64,000 bases of DNA from Erwinia aphidicola (GTDB lineage: Bacteria > Pseudomonadota > Gammaproteobacteria > Enterobacterales > Enterobacteriaceae), in the NCBI RefSeq assembly GCF_024169515.1, contig NZ_JAMKCQ010000001.1, positions 682,001-746,000 of the forward strand, read 5' to 3'. Shown here piece after piece: positions 8,990-21,460 of the stretch (position 1 is the stretch's first letter; each line of letters begins with the position of its first letter). Under the pieces are notes generated by a model. The model saw only the letters and a list, made by a program, of their open reading frames with translations. It was not told the origin of the DNA and did not search any database. Made by a program: the position numbers and the translations under genes.

Positions 8990-9017
8990 ATATTACTTTC
9001 TGGGCGTTGTAAGTCAA
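8990..9017 (-). promoter_or_regulatory. Promoter of the serV-argVYZQ tRNA operon
   Basis: Leftward -35 TTGACT (9017-9012), 16-bp spacer, -10 TAATAT (8995-8990), followed by a GC-rich discriminator (GTGCGCCAC), the hallmark of stringently controlled stable-RNA promoters. About 65 bp upstream of the tRNA-Ser gene. Confidence 0.75.
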
Positions 9018-9252
9018 ACAATTTCTCCCCCTTTTTTCGTCACTCGTGTTTGTTTGCACAAAAGCCACGCAATACGGCCAAATTGGCGACAAAAAGAGTG
9101 ATTAATCAACAATGAAACTGCGAAAAGCAACGCTAAGTCTGTACGTTATAAATCTGTCAGAGGGATAAATTTTTGGCAAAAGAACAGCGTGAATGGGTAA
9201 CAAAATGGGAAAAGTAGTGGGGAGGAAGGGAAAAAGGGAACTGAAAACCGGT
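9018..9252. other. Non-coding gap between the tRNA promoter and csrA
   Basis: Together with the promoter, 8926-9287 holds no gene. AT-rich, no convincing start codon with ribosome-binding site on either strand. The csrA terminator lies at its right edge. Confidence 0.6.
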
Positions 9253-9280
9253 AGCGCCTCGCTACAGGGAGCGAGGCGCT
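9253..9280 (-). terminator. csrA terminator
   Basis: Perfect 11-bp stem AGCGCCTCGCT (9253-9263) / AGCGAGGCGCT (9270-9280), loop ACAGGG, 7 bp after the csrA stop codon; leftward sequence continues ACCGGTTTTCAGTTCCC, a short T run. Confidence 0.7.
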
Positions 9281-9287
9281 GGATCCG

Positions 9288-9473
9288 TTAGTAACTTGTC
9301 TGCTGAGTTTTTTCGGCCTGGATGCGCTGATAAATCTCTTCGCGATGCACCGAAACTTCTTTAGGGGCGTTCACACCAATACGTACCTGGTTACCTTTGA
9401 CTCCCAGCACAGTTACAGTCACCTCATCACCGATCATGAGGGTTTCACCAACTCGACGAGTTAGAATAAGCAT
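9288..9473 (-). CDS. csrA: Carbon storage regulator CsrA
   Basis: Dimeric RNA-binding protein that binds GGA motifs in mRNA leaders and represses or stabilises translation; sequestered by CsrB. 61 residues, [18 protein letters not shown] through [21 protein letters not shown], differing from the E. coli protein only at a couple of C-terminal residues as far as I recall; the RNA-binding L4 and R44 are present. Ribosome site AAGGAG. Its antagonist RNA csrB and the upstream kinase BarA are encoded elsewhere in this window. Confidence 0.98.
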   Translation of the reverse strand: MLILTRRVGETLMIGDEVTVTVLGVKGNQVRIGVNAPKEVSVHREEIYQRIQAEKTQQTSY

Positions 9474-9722
9474 TCTTTGCTCCTTGAAAGATTAAAAGAG
9501 TCGGGCTAACTGCTTCCCGGCATTATCCATCATATAACGCTAAACGTAGATTATGACAAATACACTAAGAGTGCACCTGCTTACCAATACATTCTGCTGA
9601 TAGTTAGTTTAGCCGAAAACCGGATTATCAACCTGACTTTATGATTACAGGGTTGTAGCGCGGAAGTAAAGCGCCCCGGATTTACGCCCGGTGCGCCTGC
9701 TCGCGACACGTTTTTTATAGTG

Positions 9723-12350
<2,628 letters not shown>

Positions 12351-12487
12351 ATTTGTCCTGGAATCACGCTAACGTACGTTTCGTGGGTCATGTTACGCCG
12401 GATCGGCTGCTGCCTGCGGCGACACACGAACAAAAAGTGGTGAATAAGATAAATTTTCTTCAGAGGGAAGTAAAATCCCATCGAAGG

Positions 12488-13000
12488 TCAATCATCAAAA
12501 TTTGCAAAAATAGCCCGTATATCTTCGGTAAAGAAGCCCTTCGTCATCAGATAACGCTGTACCCTGGCTTTTTCCTTCCATTCGGTAGGAAATGGCAGGC
12601 CGAACTTCCTTTCCGCCAGATCAAACGCCTGCTTTGACCAGTCAATTTCGCTGGCGGCCAGCGTCTCATCAATCAGGTTTTTATCGATGCCTTTCTGGCC
12701 CAGCTCCATGCGAATGCGCTGCGGCCCATAACCCTTTCGGCTGCGGCTGGCCAGATAGCGCTCAGCAAAGCGCGTATCGTCCAGCCAGTTATGCTGATAG
12801 CACCACTCAACAACCTGGTCGATCTCCTCCGGGTGCAGCGGCTCTGGTGGCGTTTCCGCCTTTGAGAACTGGGCCGCACGCTCGCTGGAGACCACCAGCT
12901 TACGGCGAAATTCCGCCTCGCTGTGGTCGCGCATCGCGAGGATACGCGTTGCCCGCTCCAGCAGTTTTGCATGCCGGTTTCGTTCGGTGGTTTCTGACAT
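12488..13000 (-). CDS. recX: RecA regulator RecX
   Basis: Binds RecA filaments and blocks their extension. 170 residues from the ATG at 13000 (MSETTERNRHAKLLERATRI), which has GGAG five bases upstream; the GTG four codons earlier is less likely. Conserved RILAMRDHSEAEFRRKL, DDTRFAERYLASRSRKGYGPQRI and C-terminal RVQRYLMTKGF helices. Downstream of recA in the same direction; partly cotranscribed with it in E. coli. Confidence 0.93.
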   Translation of the reverse strand: MSETTERNRHAKLLERATRILAMRDHSEAEFRRKLVVSSERAAQFSKAETPPEPLHPEEIDQVVEWCYQHNWLDDTRFAERYLASRSRKGYGPQRIRMELGQKGIDKNLIDETLAASEIDWSKQAFDLAERKFGLPFPTEWKEKARVQRYLMTKGFFTEDIRAIFANFDD

Positions 13001-13151
13001 AGTGCTCCACACCGTTTTCGGTTAGATGTACACGAGTTAAGGGTAACGTCTGTAGAGGTGCCGTGCGAGGAAAAAGCGTTGAGAATGGGCTGATTAAAGG
13101 GATAAAGCAGGTTCAGGCTGGGATAAAAAGGGGAATGTGAAGATAAAACCA

Positions 13152-13171
13152 GGGTCAGGCATGCCTGACCC
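13152..13171. repeat. Palindromic intergenic repeat between recA and recX
   Basis: Perfect 20-bp palindrome GGGTCAGGCATGCCTGACCC just after recA. The same core recurs near 57747 and, in variant form, at 35549. In this place it could attenuate recA-recX readthrough. Confidence 0.7.
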
Positions 13172-13189
13172 CTGCAGAATATACCGCTA

Positions 13190-14269
<1,080 letters not shown>

Positions 14270-14321
14270 TCATGCGGGTAAAGCACACGCGGACGCTGCT
14301 TTGTCTCTAAAATATGCGCTG

Positions 14322-14349
14322 ATTATACTGTATGGTCATACAGTATCAA
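14322..14349 (-). promoter_or_regulatory. recA promoter
   Basis: Leftward -35 TTGATA (14349-14344), 16-bp spacer, -10 TATAAT (14327-14322). The spacer is almost entirely the LexA box, so LexA and RNA polymerase compete directly. Confidence 0.85.
14326..14345 (-). promoter_or_regulatory. LexA (SOS) box of recA
   Basis: TACTGTATGGTCATACAGTA: perfect CTGT-N8-ACAG with consensus flanks, differing from the E. coli recA box only in the central bases. Confidence 0.93.
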
Positions 14350-14351
14350 GT

Positions 14352-14846
14352 TTAATTTTTGAGAAAATGATCGTGCAGGGTCTGAAGTGCCCAGGCGGTT
14401 GCCTGGCGACGAACGGCCTCGCGGTCACCGTGAAAACGCTCAACCAGCGCCAGGACTTCTCCCGTCGCGGCGGCAAAGCCAAACCACACGGTGCCCACCG
14501 GTTTCCCCTCACTGCCCCCATCCGGCCCGGCGATGCCGCTGACCGACAGCGCATACTGCGCCCCCGCCTCGCTGAGCGCGCCCTGCGCCATCTCACGCAC
14601 CACCTGCTCACTCACCGCACCAAACTGCGCCAGCGTAGATTCACTGACGCCAACCATCTGCTGTTTTGCCTCATTGCTGTAGGTGACAAAGCCGCGCTCG
14701 AACCAGGCTGAGCTACCGGCAATGTCGGTCAGCACCTTGGCTATCCAACCGCCGGTACAGGACTCCGCCGTGGTGACGCTGGCATTGCGCGCCAGCAGCT
14801 GCTGCCCTACCCGGGTGCTCAACTGGCTTAATTCACGATCTGTCAT
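14352..14846 (-). CDS. pncC: Nicotinamide-nucleotide amidohydrolase PncC
   Basis: Deamidates NMN to nicotinate mononucleotide in pyridine-nucleotide recycling (CinA C-terminal family). 164 residues, full length: TTAESCTGGWIAKVLTDIAGSSAWFERGFVTYSN signature split over residues 25-60, and VSGIAGPDGGSEGKPVGTV. Single-domain form as in E. coli YgaD. Upstream of recA in the same direction. Confidence 0.94.
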   Translation of the reverse strand: MTDRELSQLSTRVGQQLLARNASVTTAESCTGGWIAKVLTDIAGSSAWFERGFVTYSNEAKQQMVGVSESTLAQFGAVSEQVVREMAQGALSEAGAQYALSVSGIAGPDGGSEGKPVGTVWFGFAAATGEVLALVERFHGDREAVRRQATAWALQTLHDHFLKN

Positions 14847-14948
14847 AGCGCTCTCCCCCGCCCGATGTTTAAGAGCAAGAGAGTAGCACTTTTCTTTCAG
14901 GCAAGAGTAAGGGGACGCGCGTTTTGCGGCGCGTCTTCCAGCGTGGGG

Positions 14949-15722
14949 TCAGATTTTTCGCGCTACGATAAACAGGCGCGGGAAAGCCAGCAGCAGATTG
15001 CCATCGTGGCGAACGGGATAAGCCGCGCTGATTTCGGCCAGATAATCAGCGAGGAACTGCGCCTGCTGCGCATCGCTAAGCCCGGCCAGGAAGGGCCGTA
15101 AGCCGGTGGCACGCAGCCAGTCAACGATCGACTGCGGCGCAGGCATCACGTGATAGTAAGTGGTGCGCCAGATATCCACCCGGCAACCCGCCGCGCTCAG
15201 CAGGTCGTAATACTGCCCGGTGGTCAGCAGCCGTTTACGGTCCGCGGCCTGTGGCGATATCTTGTCCTGCCATTGCGGGCGTGCGGCCACTTCGCGCATC
15301 AGGCGATGGCTGGGCTGATCGAGATTATCCGGCATCTGCACGGCCAGCACGCCGTTGGCAGCCAGCTGGCTAATGAGATGGGGGAACAGCTGCGGATGAT
15401 CGGTCAGCCACTGCAGTGAGGCATTCGCATAAATCACCTCCTGCGGCAGGCTGGCCTGCCAGCTGCGGATATCCGCCAGCTCAAACGCACAGCCCGGTAA
15501 GCGCTGCTGCGCCTGATCGAGCATTGCCTGCGAACTGTCCAGCCCGGTGATACGGGCAGCGGGCCACGCGCGATGCAGCAGTTCGGTACTGTTGCCGGGG
15601 CCACAGCCAAGGTCGGTCGCGCAAGAGACGTTGGATAAAGGGATGCGGTTAAGCAGTTCCTGCGCCGGGCGGGTGCGCTCCGCTTCGAACTGGCGGTAGA
15701 GATCGGGGTTCCACTCTTTCAT
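14949..15722 (-). CDS. tam: Trans-aconitate 2-methyltransferase
   Basis: SAM-dependent methylation of trans-aconitate, which otherwise inhibits aconitase. 257 residues; glycine-rich SAM motif [10 protein letters not shown], then [28 protein letters not shown] and WRTTYYH, all matching E. coli Tam. In E. coli tam is elsewhere in the genome, so its place between pncC and mltB is lineage-specific. Confidence 0.92.
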   Translation of the reverse strand: MKEWNPDLYRQFEAERTRPAQELLNRIPLSNVSCATDLGCGPGNSTELLHRAWPAARITGLDSSQAMLDQAQQRLPGCAFELADIRSWQASLPQEVIYANASLQWLTDHPQLFPHLISQLAANGVLAVQMPDNLDQPSHRLMREVAARPQWQDKISPQAADRKRLLTTGQYYDLLSAAGCRVDIWRTTYYHVMPAPQSIVDWLRATGLRPFLAGLSDAQQAQFLADYLAEISAAYPVRHDGNLLLAFPRLFIVARKI

Positions 15723-15817
15723 TATTCCTCGCTAAAAGATCGGTGACAGCCAGGGCTACTGTAAGCCTGACTGCCAGCGCGATAAATAACAAAATTGCAA
15801 CAGAATCGCGTTACGCC

Positions 15818-16897
15818 CTAGCGCGCATCGCGCACGGCTTCACCCAGCTGCCAAACCGCCATCGCGTAATGGTTGCTGTGGTTATAGCGGGTGATGGCAT
15901 AGAAGTTCGGCAGCCCGTACCAGTACTGATAGCGGGTGCCCATATCAAACTTCAGCAGGCTGACCTGCTGGTTGTTATCCAGCGGGATGGTGGGTGACAG
16001 ACCGGCAGAGGCCAGTTGCGCCACGGTGTAACGGGTTTTAAAGCCGCTCACCAGCCCGGGAGCCTGCCCGTTAGCCTGCACGGCCACCGTGCCGTTTGTC
16101 AGCCAGCCGTGCTGCTGGAAGTAGTGCGCCACGCTGCCAATCGCATCGACCGGATCCCACAGGTTGATATGGCCGTCGCCGTTAAAGTCGACCGCATACT
16201 GCTTAAATGCCGACGGCATAAACTGGCCATAGCCCATTGCACCGGCAAACGATCCGCGCAGGTCCAGCGGATCATCATCCTCTTCACGCGCCATTAGCAG
16301 GAAGGTTTCCAGCTCACCGCTGAAGTATTCGGCGCGGCGCGGATAGTTAAATGACAGCGTCGCCAGCGCATCCAGAATGCGGGTTTTACCCATCACGCGG
16401 CCCCAGCGCGTTTCCACACCGATAATGCCGACAATGATTTCTGGCGGCACGCCATAGGTTTTCTGCGCCCGCTCCAGCGCATCGCGATACTGGTTCCAGA
16501 ACGCTACGCCATTCTGCACGTTGTCCGGCGTGATGAATTTGCTGCGGTAGCGGATCCACGCGCCGTTTGGCCCGGTTGGCCCCTGGGTGGTTGGCGTGGG
16601 TGCCTGGCGGTCCATCAGGCGGATCACCCAGTCGAGGTTCTTTGCCTGCGCCAGCACATCGTGCAGCTGCTGGCGCTCAAAACCGTGCTTGCGCACCATT
16701 TTGTCGATAAATGCGTTGGCCGCCTGATTATTGGAGAAATCGCCCCCCAGCACGGTGCCGCTGTGGGCAGGCTCAAGCAGGAAGCCGCCGTTGCCTTTAA
16801 ACGGATTGCCGTGGGGTTCAGCCGGGGCCGTTTTCGGCTGGCTACTACAGGCGGAAAGTAAAGCGACGACAGGAAGAAGAGTTGCCAGATAACGCAT
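15818..16897 (-). CDS. mltB: Membrane-bound lytic murein transglycosylase B
   Basis: Outer-membrane lipoprotein that cleaves peptidoglycan glycan strands. From ATG at 16897 the product is 359 residues and starts MRYLATLLPVVALLSACSSQ, with lipobox LLSAC (acylated Cys17); an ATG six codons upstream would only lengthen the signal peptide. Family 103 landmarks: GVPPEIIVGIIGVETRWGR with the catalytic Glu, LATLSFNYPRRAEYF, GAMGYGQFMPSAFKQYAVDF and WDPVDAIGSVAHYF. Confidence 0.95.
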   Translation of the reverse strand: MRYLATLLPVVALLSACSSQPKTAPAEPHGNPFKGNGGFLLEPAHSGTVLGGDFSNNQAANAFIDKMVRKHGFERQQLHDVLAQAKNLDWVIRLMDRQAPTPTTQGPTGPNGAWIRYRSKFITPDNVQNGVAFWNQYRDALERAQKTYGVPPEIIVGIIGVETRWGRVMGKTRILDALATLSFNYPRRAEYFSGELETFLLMAREEDDDPLDLRGSFAGAMGYGQFMPSAFKQYAVDFNGDGHINLWDPVDAIGSVAHYFQQHGWLTNGTVAVQANGQAPGLVSGFKTRYTVAQLASAGLSPTIPLDNNQQVSLLKFDMGTRYQYWYGLPNFYAITRYNHSNHYAMAVWQLGEAVRDAR

Positions 16898-16977
16898 CAG
16901 ATATCCATATTGCAAGGCCGGGAGGTCAGAAATAGAGGATAAAGCATTGAGCGGGAGGAATTAAAGCGGATTTACTC

Positions 16978-17012
16978 AACGGCGCTTCGCGGTGGTGATG
17001 CAAAGCGCCGTT
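16978..17012 (-). terminator. Hairpin after the RcnB-like gene
   Basis: 10-bp stem AACGGCGCTT (16978-16987) / AAGCGCCGTT (17003-17012), 15-base loop, 16 bp beyond the stop codon. There is no clear T run, so intrinsic termination may be weak. Confidence 0.4.
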
Positions 17013-17027
17013 TAATAACAGGCTGGC

Positions 17028-17486
17028 TTAGTGCTTGTAGTAGATTTCACCGGATTCAGCTTTCAGGATCTTACCTTCGGCGTTGGTGATTAACACGTAG
17101 TTACCGCCCATATAGGTCCAGTGGCTGTCGGCTTCCGGCGCAGGCAGATGGCGCACGTTCCACTGGCTCACTTCATACTTTTTGCTGCGGTAAAGGTCCG
17201 GTGCGATATCACCAATGGAAAAACGCTTAAAGTCAGCAAAGAAGGTTTTTACTTCATACGGGTCGGCAGGATTAGGCTGATCTGCCTGCTGCGCATCGCC
17301 CGGTGCCTGTGACAGCGAGTTCTGGGATTCCGGTGTCTGAACCGGCGGGGTCTGGCTCTGCACTTCTGGCACGGCCGGAACCGCAGTTTCTGCCGGCTGT
17401 TCACCTTCCGCATAAGCGGTGGACATGCCGGACAACGCTGCAGCCGACAACACGGCTGAACACAACACCACTTTCAACTTACGCAT
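17028..17486 (-). CDS. RcnB-like periplasmic protein
   Basis: Secreted protein with a C-terminal domain resembling RcnB, a periplasmic nickel/cobalt homeostasis factor. From ATG at 17486 (GGAG four bases upstream) it has 152 residues: signal peptide 1-26 (ending STAYA), a Pro/Gln/Ser-rich linker about 27-76, then a domain 80-152 with YRSKKYEVSQWNVRHLPAP, HWTYMGGNYVLI and a basic tail YYKH. The fit to RcnB is by motif pattern only, and no metal transporter gene is adjacent, so the function is open. A longer frame to 17570 lacks a ribosome site. Confidence 0.75.
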   Translation of the reverse strand: MRKLKVVLCSAVLSAAALSGMSTAYAEGEQPAETAVPAVPEVQSQTPPVQTPESQNSLSQAPGDAQQADQPNPADPYEVKTFFADFKRFSIGDIAPDLYRSKKYEVSQWNVRHLPAPEADSHWTYMGGNYVLITNAEGKILKAESGEIYYKH

Positions 17487-17691
17487 AGTTTCTCCAAAAT
17501 GACGCCATCCGGCAGTGAACGACTGCAAAACTGGCATAAAGAAAGACAATAAAGACATGATTAAAAGCATCAGATATCACTTAGATAACACAATCATACG
17601 ATGGTTCCCGGTGGGATGCCCGCGATGATCGTGTGCTGGCTGCCTGAGCCAGGGGAATTTTTGTTAACAGTCATGACGCGTAATGCCTCTT

Positions 17692-17726
17692 ACCGGGTGG
17701 ATTGAGCGACTCGCGCCCGGTTTTTT
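17692..17726 (+). terminator. Orphan rho-independent terminator (possible sRNA end)
   Basis: Stem ACCGGG (17692-17697) / CCCGGT (17716-17721), an inner GAG/CTC pairing possible, followed by six T. No plus-strand gene precedes it, so it may end an unannotated small RNA beginning near 17600-17650. Confidence 0.45.
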
Positions 17727-17888
17727 CGCCGAATCTGCGAGCCGCCTTCCCGATCGCCATAACCCATGTCGAGCTGATACTTATCCATTCATTTAGAGAA
17801 GGATACTGACGCTAATCGCGACTATTAACCGAAGTGATGGCGGTTCAGGGGGTAAAAACGCCGAAGTATCATAGCTGGGAGCAAAACA

Positions 17889-17954
17889 AAACCCAATATG
17901 TCGGCTAGTCATGCAGGCATGCCTATGGGTTACGAGCCGATGAAATACTGGGTT
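17889..17954. repeat. Imperfect inverted repeat
   Basis: AACCCA...TCGGCT (17890-17906) mirrored by AGCCGA...TGGGTT (17935-17954) around a centre containing GGCATGCC. Lies 20 bp past the stop of the small gene at 17975 and may be its terminator or an insertion scar. Confidence 0.4.
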
Positions 17955-17974
17955 AGTAAGGCTTTAAGAAGGGA

Positions 17975-18142
17975 TTAAGCAAGGCGTAAATGGGAGAATT
18001 TTTTTCGCGTCGCTTCAAGGGAAGCTTCGATCTTCGCTGATGACTGCCCTGTTTCGACAGCTGTAGACGTCACCACTGAACGAACAATGTCAGCACGAGA
18101 TGGCCTGGCGTAGCTTGCCTGAGTTTTTTTGTTGTTGCTCAT
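17975..18142 (-). CDS. Small orphan protein of 55 residues, function unknown
   Basis: Leftward frame from ATG at 18142 with an excellent ribosome site (CAGGAG, 5-base spacing). The product begins MSNNKKTQASYARPSR and ends KKFSHLRLA. It is hydrophilic and basic, with a run of predicted helix (SRADIVRSVV, SAKIEASLEATRKKF), no signal peptide and no membrane segment. I do not recognise the family; a small DNA- or RNA-binding protein is only a guess from charge. Isolated, next to an IS fragment. The strong start signal and sensible codon use argue that it is real. Confidence 0.6.
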   Translation of the reverse strand: MSNNKKTQASYARPSRADIVRSVVTSTAVETGQSSAKIEASLEATRKKFSHLRLA

Positions 18143-18297
18143 ATTTACTCCTGAAAGCAGAATCTGGGCGGAAATTCATCGCACAAAAATCATACTAAAA
18201 TTTCCACGCGAATTCACTAAAGTCTCTCAGAGACTCACTCACTACCCCTGCCCCGGTAGACGATTCTGCATTATAACTTGCGCATAAGAGGAGCGTA
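18143..18297. other. Gap between the small gene and the IS fragment
   Basis: 155 bp, AT-rich on the left, carrying the ribosome site and presumably the promoter of the 55-residue gene. No other gene seen. Confidence 0.4.
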
Positions 18298-18419
18298 ATG
18301 GCGCACCACGATTTACACCTGAATTGAAGGGAGGAGCCGTCCGTCAGATAACGGAACGCGGTTATTCCGTCGCTGAGGTTTCTGACCGGCTGGGCTTTCC
18401 GCACACAATCTCTTCATAG
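18298..18419 (+). mobile_element. Broken IS3-family orfA remnant
   Basis: AGGAG, then ATG at 18298, then after a one-base slip a frame reading PRFTPELK...AVRQITERGYSVAEVSDRLGF, the helix-turn-helix N-terminus of IS3/IS911-type OrfA transposases. The frame breaks again at LGFPHTISS-stop (18417-18419), where the intact family has LGVSAHNLFKW; restoring one base recovers AHNLF. The rest of orfA and all of orfB are absent. Confidence 0.75.
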
Positions 18420-18729
18420 GTTTTCTCCGACACCCGCTTTATCTCTATCACCAGATTCCATTGTTTCGAGCGCCCTCGAAGAAAGTCGCTTCCCCGCCGG
18501 TTTTCCTGTCAAACAGACTCCGTTATCATATTCACCACGTACTCGTGAAAAGAGATGTAGGTTGTGGCCAGTAAAGCTACATTTTACCCTGCTACAGTTT
18601 GGCAAATGACACCTAAGCCTGCCGTGGACTGTAGGATTTCATGAGATCCAGCGAGACTACGTGAGAACAAATGATAATCATAAAATCACTTAACTCTCTA
18701 ATTTTTATGATAATGGACATCTCAAGACT
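18420..18729. other. Gap upstream of mutS, no gene seen
   Basis: 310 bp. A leftward 63-codon frame (18414-18605) has no recognisable motif and no clear ribosome site. The right end is AT-rich and presumably carries the mutS promoter. Confidence 0.45.
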
Positions 18730-21285
18730 ATGAGTACATTAGAAAATTTCAGCTCGCACACCCCTATGATGCAGCAGTATCTGCGCCTCAAGGCTGACCA
18801 TCCTGAGATCCTGCTGTTCTACCGCATGGGAGATTTCTACGAGCTGTTTTACGACGATGCGAAACGCGCCTCGCAGCTGCTGGAAATTTCACTGACCAAG
18901 CGCGGCGCGTCGGCCGGTGAACCCATTCCGATGGCGGGCGTGCCCTATCATGCGGTAGAAAACTACCTGGCGAAGCTGGTGCAGCTCGGCGAATCGGTGG
19001 CGATTTGCGAACAGATTGGCGACCCGGCACTCAGCAAAGGGCCAGTCGAGCGCAAAGTGGTGCGTATCGTTACCCCGGGCACCATTAGCGATGAAGCGCT
19101 GCTTAACGAGCGCCAGGATAACCTGCTGGCGGCTATCTGGCAGAGCCAGCGCGGGTTTGGCTACGCCACGCTGGATATCAGCTCCGGCCGCTTCCGCCTT
19201 GCCGAGCCAACCGACCTGGAAACCATGGCGGCTGAACTGCAGCGCACCAATCCGGCAGAGCTGCTTTATCCGGAAGATTTTGCCGCGATGGCGCTGATTG
19301 AAAACCGTCGTGGCCTGCGCCGCCGCCCGCTGTGGGAGTATGAGCTGGACACCGCGCGCCAGCAGCTGAACCTGCAGTTTGCCACGCGTGACCTGAGCGG
19401 GTTTGGCGTTGAGCAGGCGCACCACGCGCTGCGCGCCGCAGGCTGCCTGTTGCAGTATGTGAAAGACACCCAGCGCACCTCGCTGCCGCACATTCGCTCG
19501 CTCACCATGGAGCGCCAGCAGGACGGCATTATTATGGATGCCGCTACCCGCCGTAACCTGGAGATCACCCAAAATCTCGCCGGCGGCATAGAGAACACCC
19601 TCGCGTCGGTGCTGGATAAAACCGTCACGCCAATGGGCAGCCGCATGCTGAAACGCTGGCTGCATATGCCGGTGCGCAATTCGCAGACCATCGCTCAGCG
19701 CCAGCAGAGCATCAGCGCGCTGCAGGACCTGCATGAATCGGTAACGCCCCTGCTGCGTCAGGTCGGTGACCTGGAGCGTATTCTGGCGCGCCTGGCGCTG
19801 CGCACTGCCCGCCCGCGCGACCTGGCCCGCATGCGTCATGCCTTCCAGCAGCTGCCGTTGCTCAACGCCGAGCTGGAGCATAACGAAACTGCCCACCTGC
19901 AGACCCTGCGTGGGCAGATGGGCGAATTTACCGAGCTGCGCGAGCTGCTGGAGCGGGCGATTATTGAAACCCCGCCGGTACTGGTGCGCGACGGCGGAGT
20001 GATTGCCCCCGGCTACAACGCCGAGCTGGACGAATGGCGCGCGCTGGCGGATGGCGCCACTGACTATCTCGACCGCCTAGAGATCCGCGAGCGTGAAAAA
20101 CTGGGGCTGGATACGCTGAAGGTCGGCTTCAACGCCGTGCACGGCTATTACATCCAGGTCAGCCGCGGGCAGAGCCATCTGGTGCCGATCCACTATGTGC
20201 GCCGCCAGACGCTGAAAAACGCCGAGCGCTACATTATTCCCGAGCTGAAAGAGTATGAGGACAAGGTTCTCACCTCAAAAGGCAAAGCGCTGTCACTGGA
20301 AAAAGGCCTGTACGACGAGCTGTTCGACCTGCTGCTGCCGCACCTGGAAGCGCTGCAGAACAGCGCCTCGGCGCTGGCGGAGCTGGACGTGCTGAGCAAC
20401 CTCGCCGAACGCGCCTGGACGCTGAATTACAGCTGCCCGACGCTGAGCGATAAGCCGGGTATTAAGCTGACCGGCGGGCGTCACCCGGTCGTTGAACAGG
20501 TGCTAAAAGAGCCGTTTATCGCCAACCCGCTCTCACTGTCACCCCAGCGCCGCATGCTGGTGGTTACCGGCCCGAATATGGGCGGTAAAAGTACTTACAT
20601 GCGCCAGGCAGCGCTGATTACGCTGATGGCCTATATCGGCAGCTTCGTGCCCGCCGAGCAGGCGGTGATAGGCCCGATTGACCGAATCTTTACCCGCGTG
20701 GGCGCGGCGGACGATCTCGCCTCAGGCCGCTCGACCTTTATGGTGGAGATGACCGAGACCGCCAATATCCTGCATAACGCCACCGAATACAGCCTGGTAT
20801 TAATGGATGAGATCGGGCGCGGTACCTCGACCTATGACGGCCTGTCGCTGGCGTGGGCCTGTGCCGAGAGCCTGGCCAGCCGCATCAAAGCGATGACGCT
20901 GTTTGCCACGCACTACTTCGAGCTGACCACGCTGCCGGAACAGATTGAAGGCGTGGCTAACGTACACCTTGATGCGGTTGAGCACGGCGATACCATCGCC
21001 TTTATGCACAGCGTGCAGGACGGCGCCGCCAGCAAGAGCTATGGTCTGGCCGTTGCCGCGCTGGCAGGGGTGCCGAAAGAGGTGATCAAGCGCGCGCGCC
21101 AGAAGCTGAAGGAGCTCGAAGCCCTGTCCGGTAGCGCGGCCGCCACCAAAGCCGACGGTTCGCAGCTGCCGCTGCTGGTAGAAGAGACCTCCCCGGCGGT
21201 AGAAGCGCTTGAAGCGCTGGATCCGGATTCGCTGTCGCCACGCCAGGCGCTGGAGTGGATTTACCGCCTGAAGTCGCTGGTGTAG
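18730..21285 (+). CDS. mutS: DNA mismatch repair protein MutS
   Basis: Mismatch-recognising ATPase that recruits MutL. 851 residues (E. coli 853): N-terminal mismatch-binding domain with [15 protein letters not shown], the Phe-X-Glu clamp region, core and lever domains, ATPase with Walker [10 protein letters not shown] (residues 614-622), [12 protein letters not shown] and ATHYFELT, and the C-terminal tetramerisation tail [16 protein letters not shown]. Converges on rpoS. Confidence 0.97.
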   Translation: MSTLENFSSHTPMMQQYLRLKADHPEILLFYRMGDFYELFYDDAKRASQLLEISLTKRGASAGEPIPMAGVPYHAVENYLAKLVQLGESVAICEQIGDPALSKGPVERKVVRIVTPGTISDEALLNERQDNLLAAIWQSQRGFGYATLDISSGRFRLAEPTDLETMAAELQRTNPAELLYPEDFAAMALIENRRGLRRRPLWEYELDTARQQLNLQFATRDLSGFGVEQAHHALRAAGCLLQYVKDTQRTSLPHIRSLTMERQQDGIIMDAATRRNLEITQNLAGGIENTLASVLDKTVTPMGSRMLKRWLHMPVRNSQTIAQRQQSISALQDLHESVTPLLRQVGDLERILARLALRTARPRDLARMRHAFQQLPLLNAELEHNETAHLQTLRGQMGEFTELRELLERAIIETPPVLVRDGGVIAPGYNAELDEWRALADGATDYLDRLEIREREKLGLDTLKVGFNAVHGYYIQVSRGQSHLVPIHYVRRQTLKNAERYIIPELKEYEDKVLTSKGKALSLEKGLYDELFDLLLPHLEALQNSASALAELDVLSNLAERAWTLNYSCPTLSDKPGIKLTGGRHPVVEQVLKEPFIANPLSLSPQRRMLVVTGPNMGGKSTYMRQAALITLMAYIGSFVPAEQAVIGPIDRIFTRVGAADDLASGRSTFMVEMTETANILHNATEYSLVLMDEIGRGTSTYDGLSLAWACAESLASRIKAMTLFATHYFELTTLPEQIEGVANVHLDAVEHGDTIAFMHSVQDGAASKSYGLAVAALAGVPKEVIKRARQKLKELEALSGSAAATKADGSQLPLLVEETSPAVEALEALDPDSLSPRQALEWIYRLKSLV

Positions 21286-21300
21286 CACCGGTCTCAACGC

Positions 21301-21324
21301 GGGCGAGGCATGCCTCGCCCCTAC
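21301..21324. repeat. REP-like palindrome between mutS and rpoS
   Basis: GGGCGAGGCATGCCTCGCCC followed by CTAC, the complement of a GTAG head. A degraded second half (CATGCCTCGCC) follows at 21341-21351. Confidence 0.7.
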
Positions 21325-21384
21325 TTCTTAAGAATCCTGACATGCCTCGCCGCGACCTCTCAAGAACCCGTAATCGCAGGCAAT

Positions 21385-21414
21385 AAAAAAGCGGTGACCG
21401 AAGTCACCGCTTTT
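21385..21414. terminator. Bidirectional terminator between mutS and rpoS
   Basis: GCGGTGAC (21391-21398), loop CGAA, GTCACCGC (21403-21410), with six A on the left and four T on the right, so it works for both convergent genes. Confidence 0.85.
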
Positions 21415-21460
21415 CGCATTACCCTGTTCAGTATTTATTGAAGCCGTTTATTCTCGCGTG

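Larger units (their letters stand above)
17487..17974. other. Non-coding gap upstream of the RcnB-like gene
   Basis: No gene recognised. Holds a terminator-like hairpin on the plus strand (17692-17726) and an imperfect inverted repeat (17889-17954). Confidence 0.5.

Noticed and set aside
14928..14950. GTGGGGTCAGA stretch after pncC resembling half of the palindromic repeat
   Set aside because: Only a half-match without the second arm; too short to call.
18195..18404. 69-codon leftward frame upstream of mutS
   Set aside because: Antisense to the IS3 orfA remnant and without a ribosome site.
18889..19896. 335-codon leftward frame inside mutS
   Set aside because: Antisense shadow of mutS; no family features.
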